From CAWEQW01 sp963811365 (GTDB lineage Bacteria; Actinomycetota; Actinomycetes; Propionibacteriales; Nocardioidaceae): DNA of 64,000 nt. The notes beneath the pieces are model-generated. The model did not search any database, was not told the origin of the DNA, and saw only the letters and a program-made list of their open reading frames with translations. Position 1 is the stretch's first letter. Every line of letters begins with the position of its first letter. The DNA is taken from contig CAWEQW010000009.1 in NCBI GenBank assembly GCA_963811365.1, positions 1-64,000 of the forward strand, given 5' to 3'. Shown here piece after piece: positions 63,785 through 64,000 of the stretch. Made by a program: the position numbers and the translations under genes.

Positions 63785-63851
63785 CCCCGCTCGACGAGGC
63801 GGACGCGGCGCGCCGGGACCACCGGCCCTGGCCGGAGCCGGTCCGGCTGTC

Positions 63852-63857
63852 CAGAAT
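63852..63857 (+). promoter_or_regulatory. -10 box CAGAAT, leaderless
   Basis: CAGAAT ends seven bases before ATG 63865, so the acyl-CoA synthetase mRNA would begin at or next to its start codon. Confidence 0.4.
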
Positions 63858-63864
63858 GCTCCCC

Positions 63865-64000
63865 ATGGGTGACTACCGCGAGGCGTTCCGCAGGAGCATC
63901 GAGGACCCCGAGGGGTTCTGGGCCGACCAGGCCGGTCTCGTCGACTGGGTCCGCAAGCCGACCCGGATCCTCGACCGCGACCGCCCGCCGTTCTACCGGT
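63865..64000 (+). CDS. prpE: Propionyl/acetyl-CoA synthetase, N-terminal fragment (runs off the window)
   Basis: The first 45 codons read MGDYREAFRRSIEDPEGFWA then GLVDWVRKPTRILDRDRPPF. This closely fits the N-terminus of PrpE/Acs-type acyl-CoA synthetases (SIEDPEGFWAE then DW..PPTR.LD...PPFYRWF). The catalytic domains lie beyond the right edge, so propionyl- versus acetyl-CoA specificity is inferred from the N-terminus only. Confidence 0.75.
   Translation, partial: MGDYREAFRRSIEDPEGFWADQAGLVDWVRKPTRILDRDRPPFYR

Overview
The window is high-GC actinobacterial DNA. Gene content and order point to a Nocardioides-like member of the Nocardioidaceae: leuCD beside an IclR (NdgR-type) regulator, cofC, the rpmF-rnc-mutM-smc-ftsY block, amtB-glnB-glnD-ffh, rpsP-rimM-trmD-rplS-lepB, and rpsB-tsf-pyrH-frr-cdsA. 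Starts are often GTG or TTG. Several genes have a TANNNT-like -10 box ending only 6-10 bases before the start codon, which suggests leaderless mRNAs. The family assignment is inferred from protein resemblance and synteny; no search was run.

The first ~1.47 kb does not look actinobacterial. It carries a broken hypothetical gene and intergenic repeat types that I recognise from alphaproteobacteria (Acetobacteraceae/Rhizobiales). The change comes inside the 5' part of an actinobacterial GT39-like glycosyltransferase gene. From 1.5 to 3 kb there is a heavily frameshifted F420-dependent oxidoreductase pseudogene, a small kinase with an internal deletion, and an Ada/AlkA-type repair gene with one frameshift. 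Frameshifts recur up to ~28 kb (hupB, ddl, a DAK2/FakA-like gene, a copper-domain/lytic transglycosylase pair). I see none from 29.5 kb onward. Several broken genes are essential or conserved, so consensus sequence errors are more likely than real decay.

Layout: 2.9-5.2 kb alkylation repair; 5.2-8.1 leucine biosynthesis; 8.4-11.9 HU, F420 and phospholipid precursor genes; 11.9-16.4 sulfur amino acid enzyme, ddl, lipoprotein, Lrp-type domain, thiL, rpmB; 16.5-21.5 FakA-like, recG, rsmD, coaD; 21.7-24.8 coiled-coil protein, DUF177-rpmF-rnc-mutM; 24.8-29.6 small proteins, tandem GNAT, secreted transglycosylase and CopC/CopD protein; 29.9-35.7 smc, thioesterase, small membrane protein, ftsY; 35.7-40.9 TetR and the nitrogen-sensing cluster amtB-glnB-(degenerate PII paralogue)-glnD; 41.0-49.1 ffh, amidohydrolase, rpsP-khpA-rimM-trmD-rplS, lepB, rnhB, DUF2469; 49.2-53.4 yraN-comM-dprA-xerC; 53.5-60.3 M23 peptidase, rpsB-tsf-pyrH-frr-cdsA-rlmN; 60.3-61.2 a gene-poor stretch with a DUF427 remnant; 61.2-64.0 RIO-type kinase, secreted M1 peptidase and the start of a propionyl/acetyl-CoA synthetase gene.

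Most of the window is conserved housekeeping sequence. The most distinctive points are a PII-like paralogue lacking the T-loop between glnB and glnD, a TrmD-GNAT fusion, a Gly/Asp/Pro-rich repeat insert in SMC, a long hairpin inside the first codons of lepB, and the foreign-looking left end. I found no phage, CRISPR array, IS element or tRNA gene.
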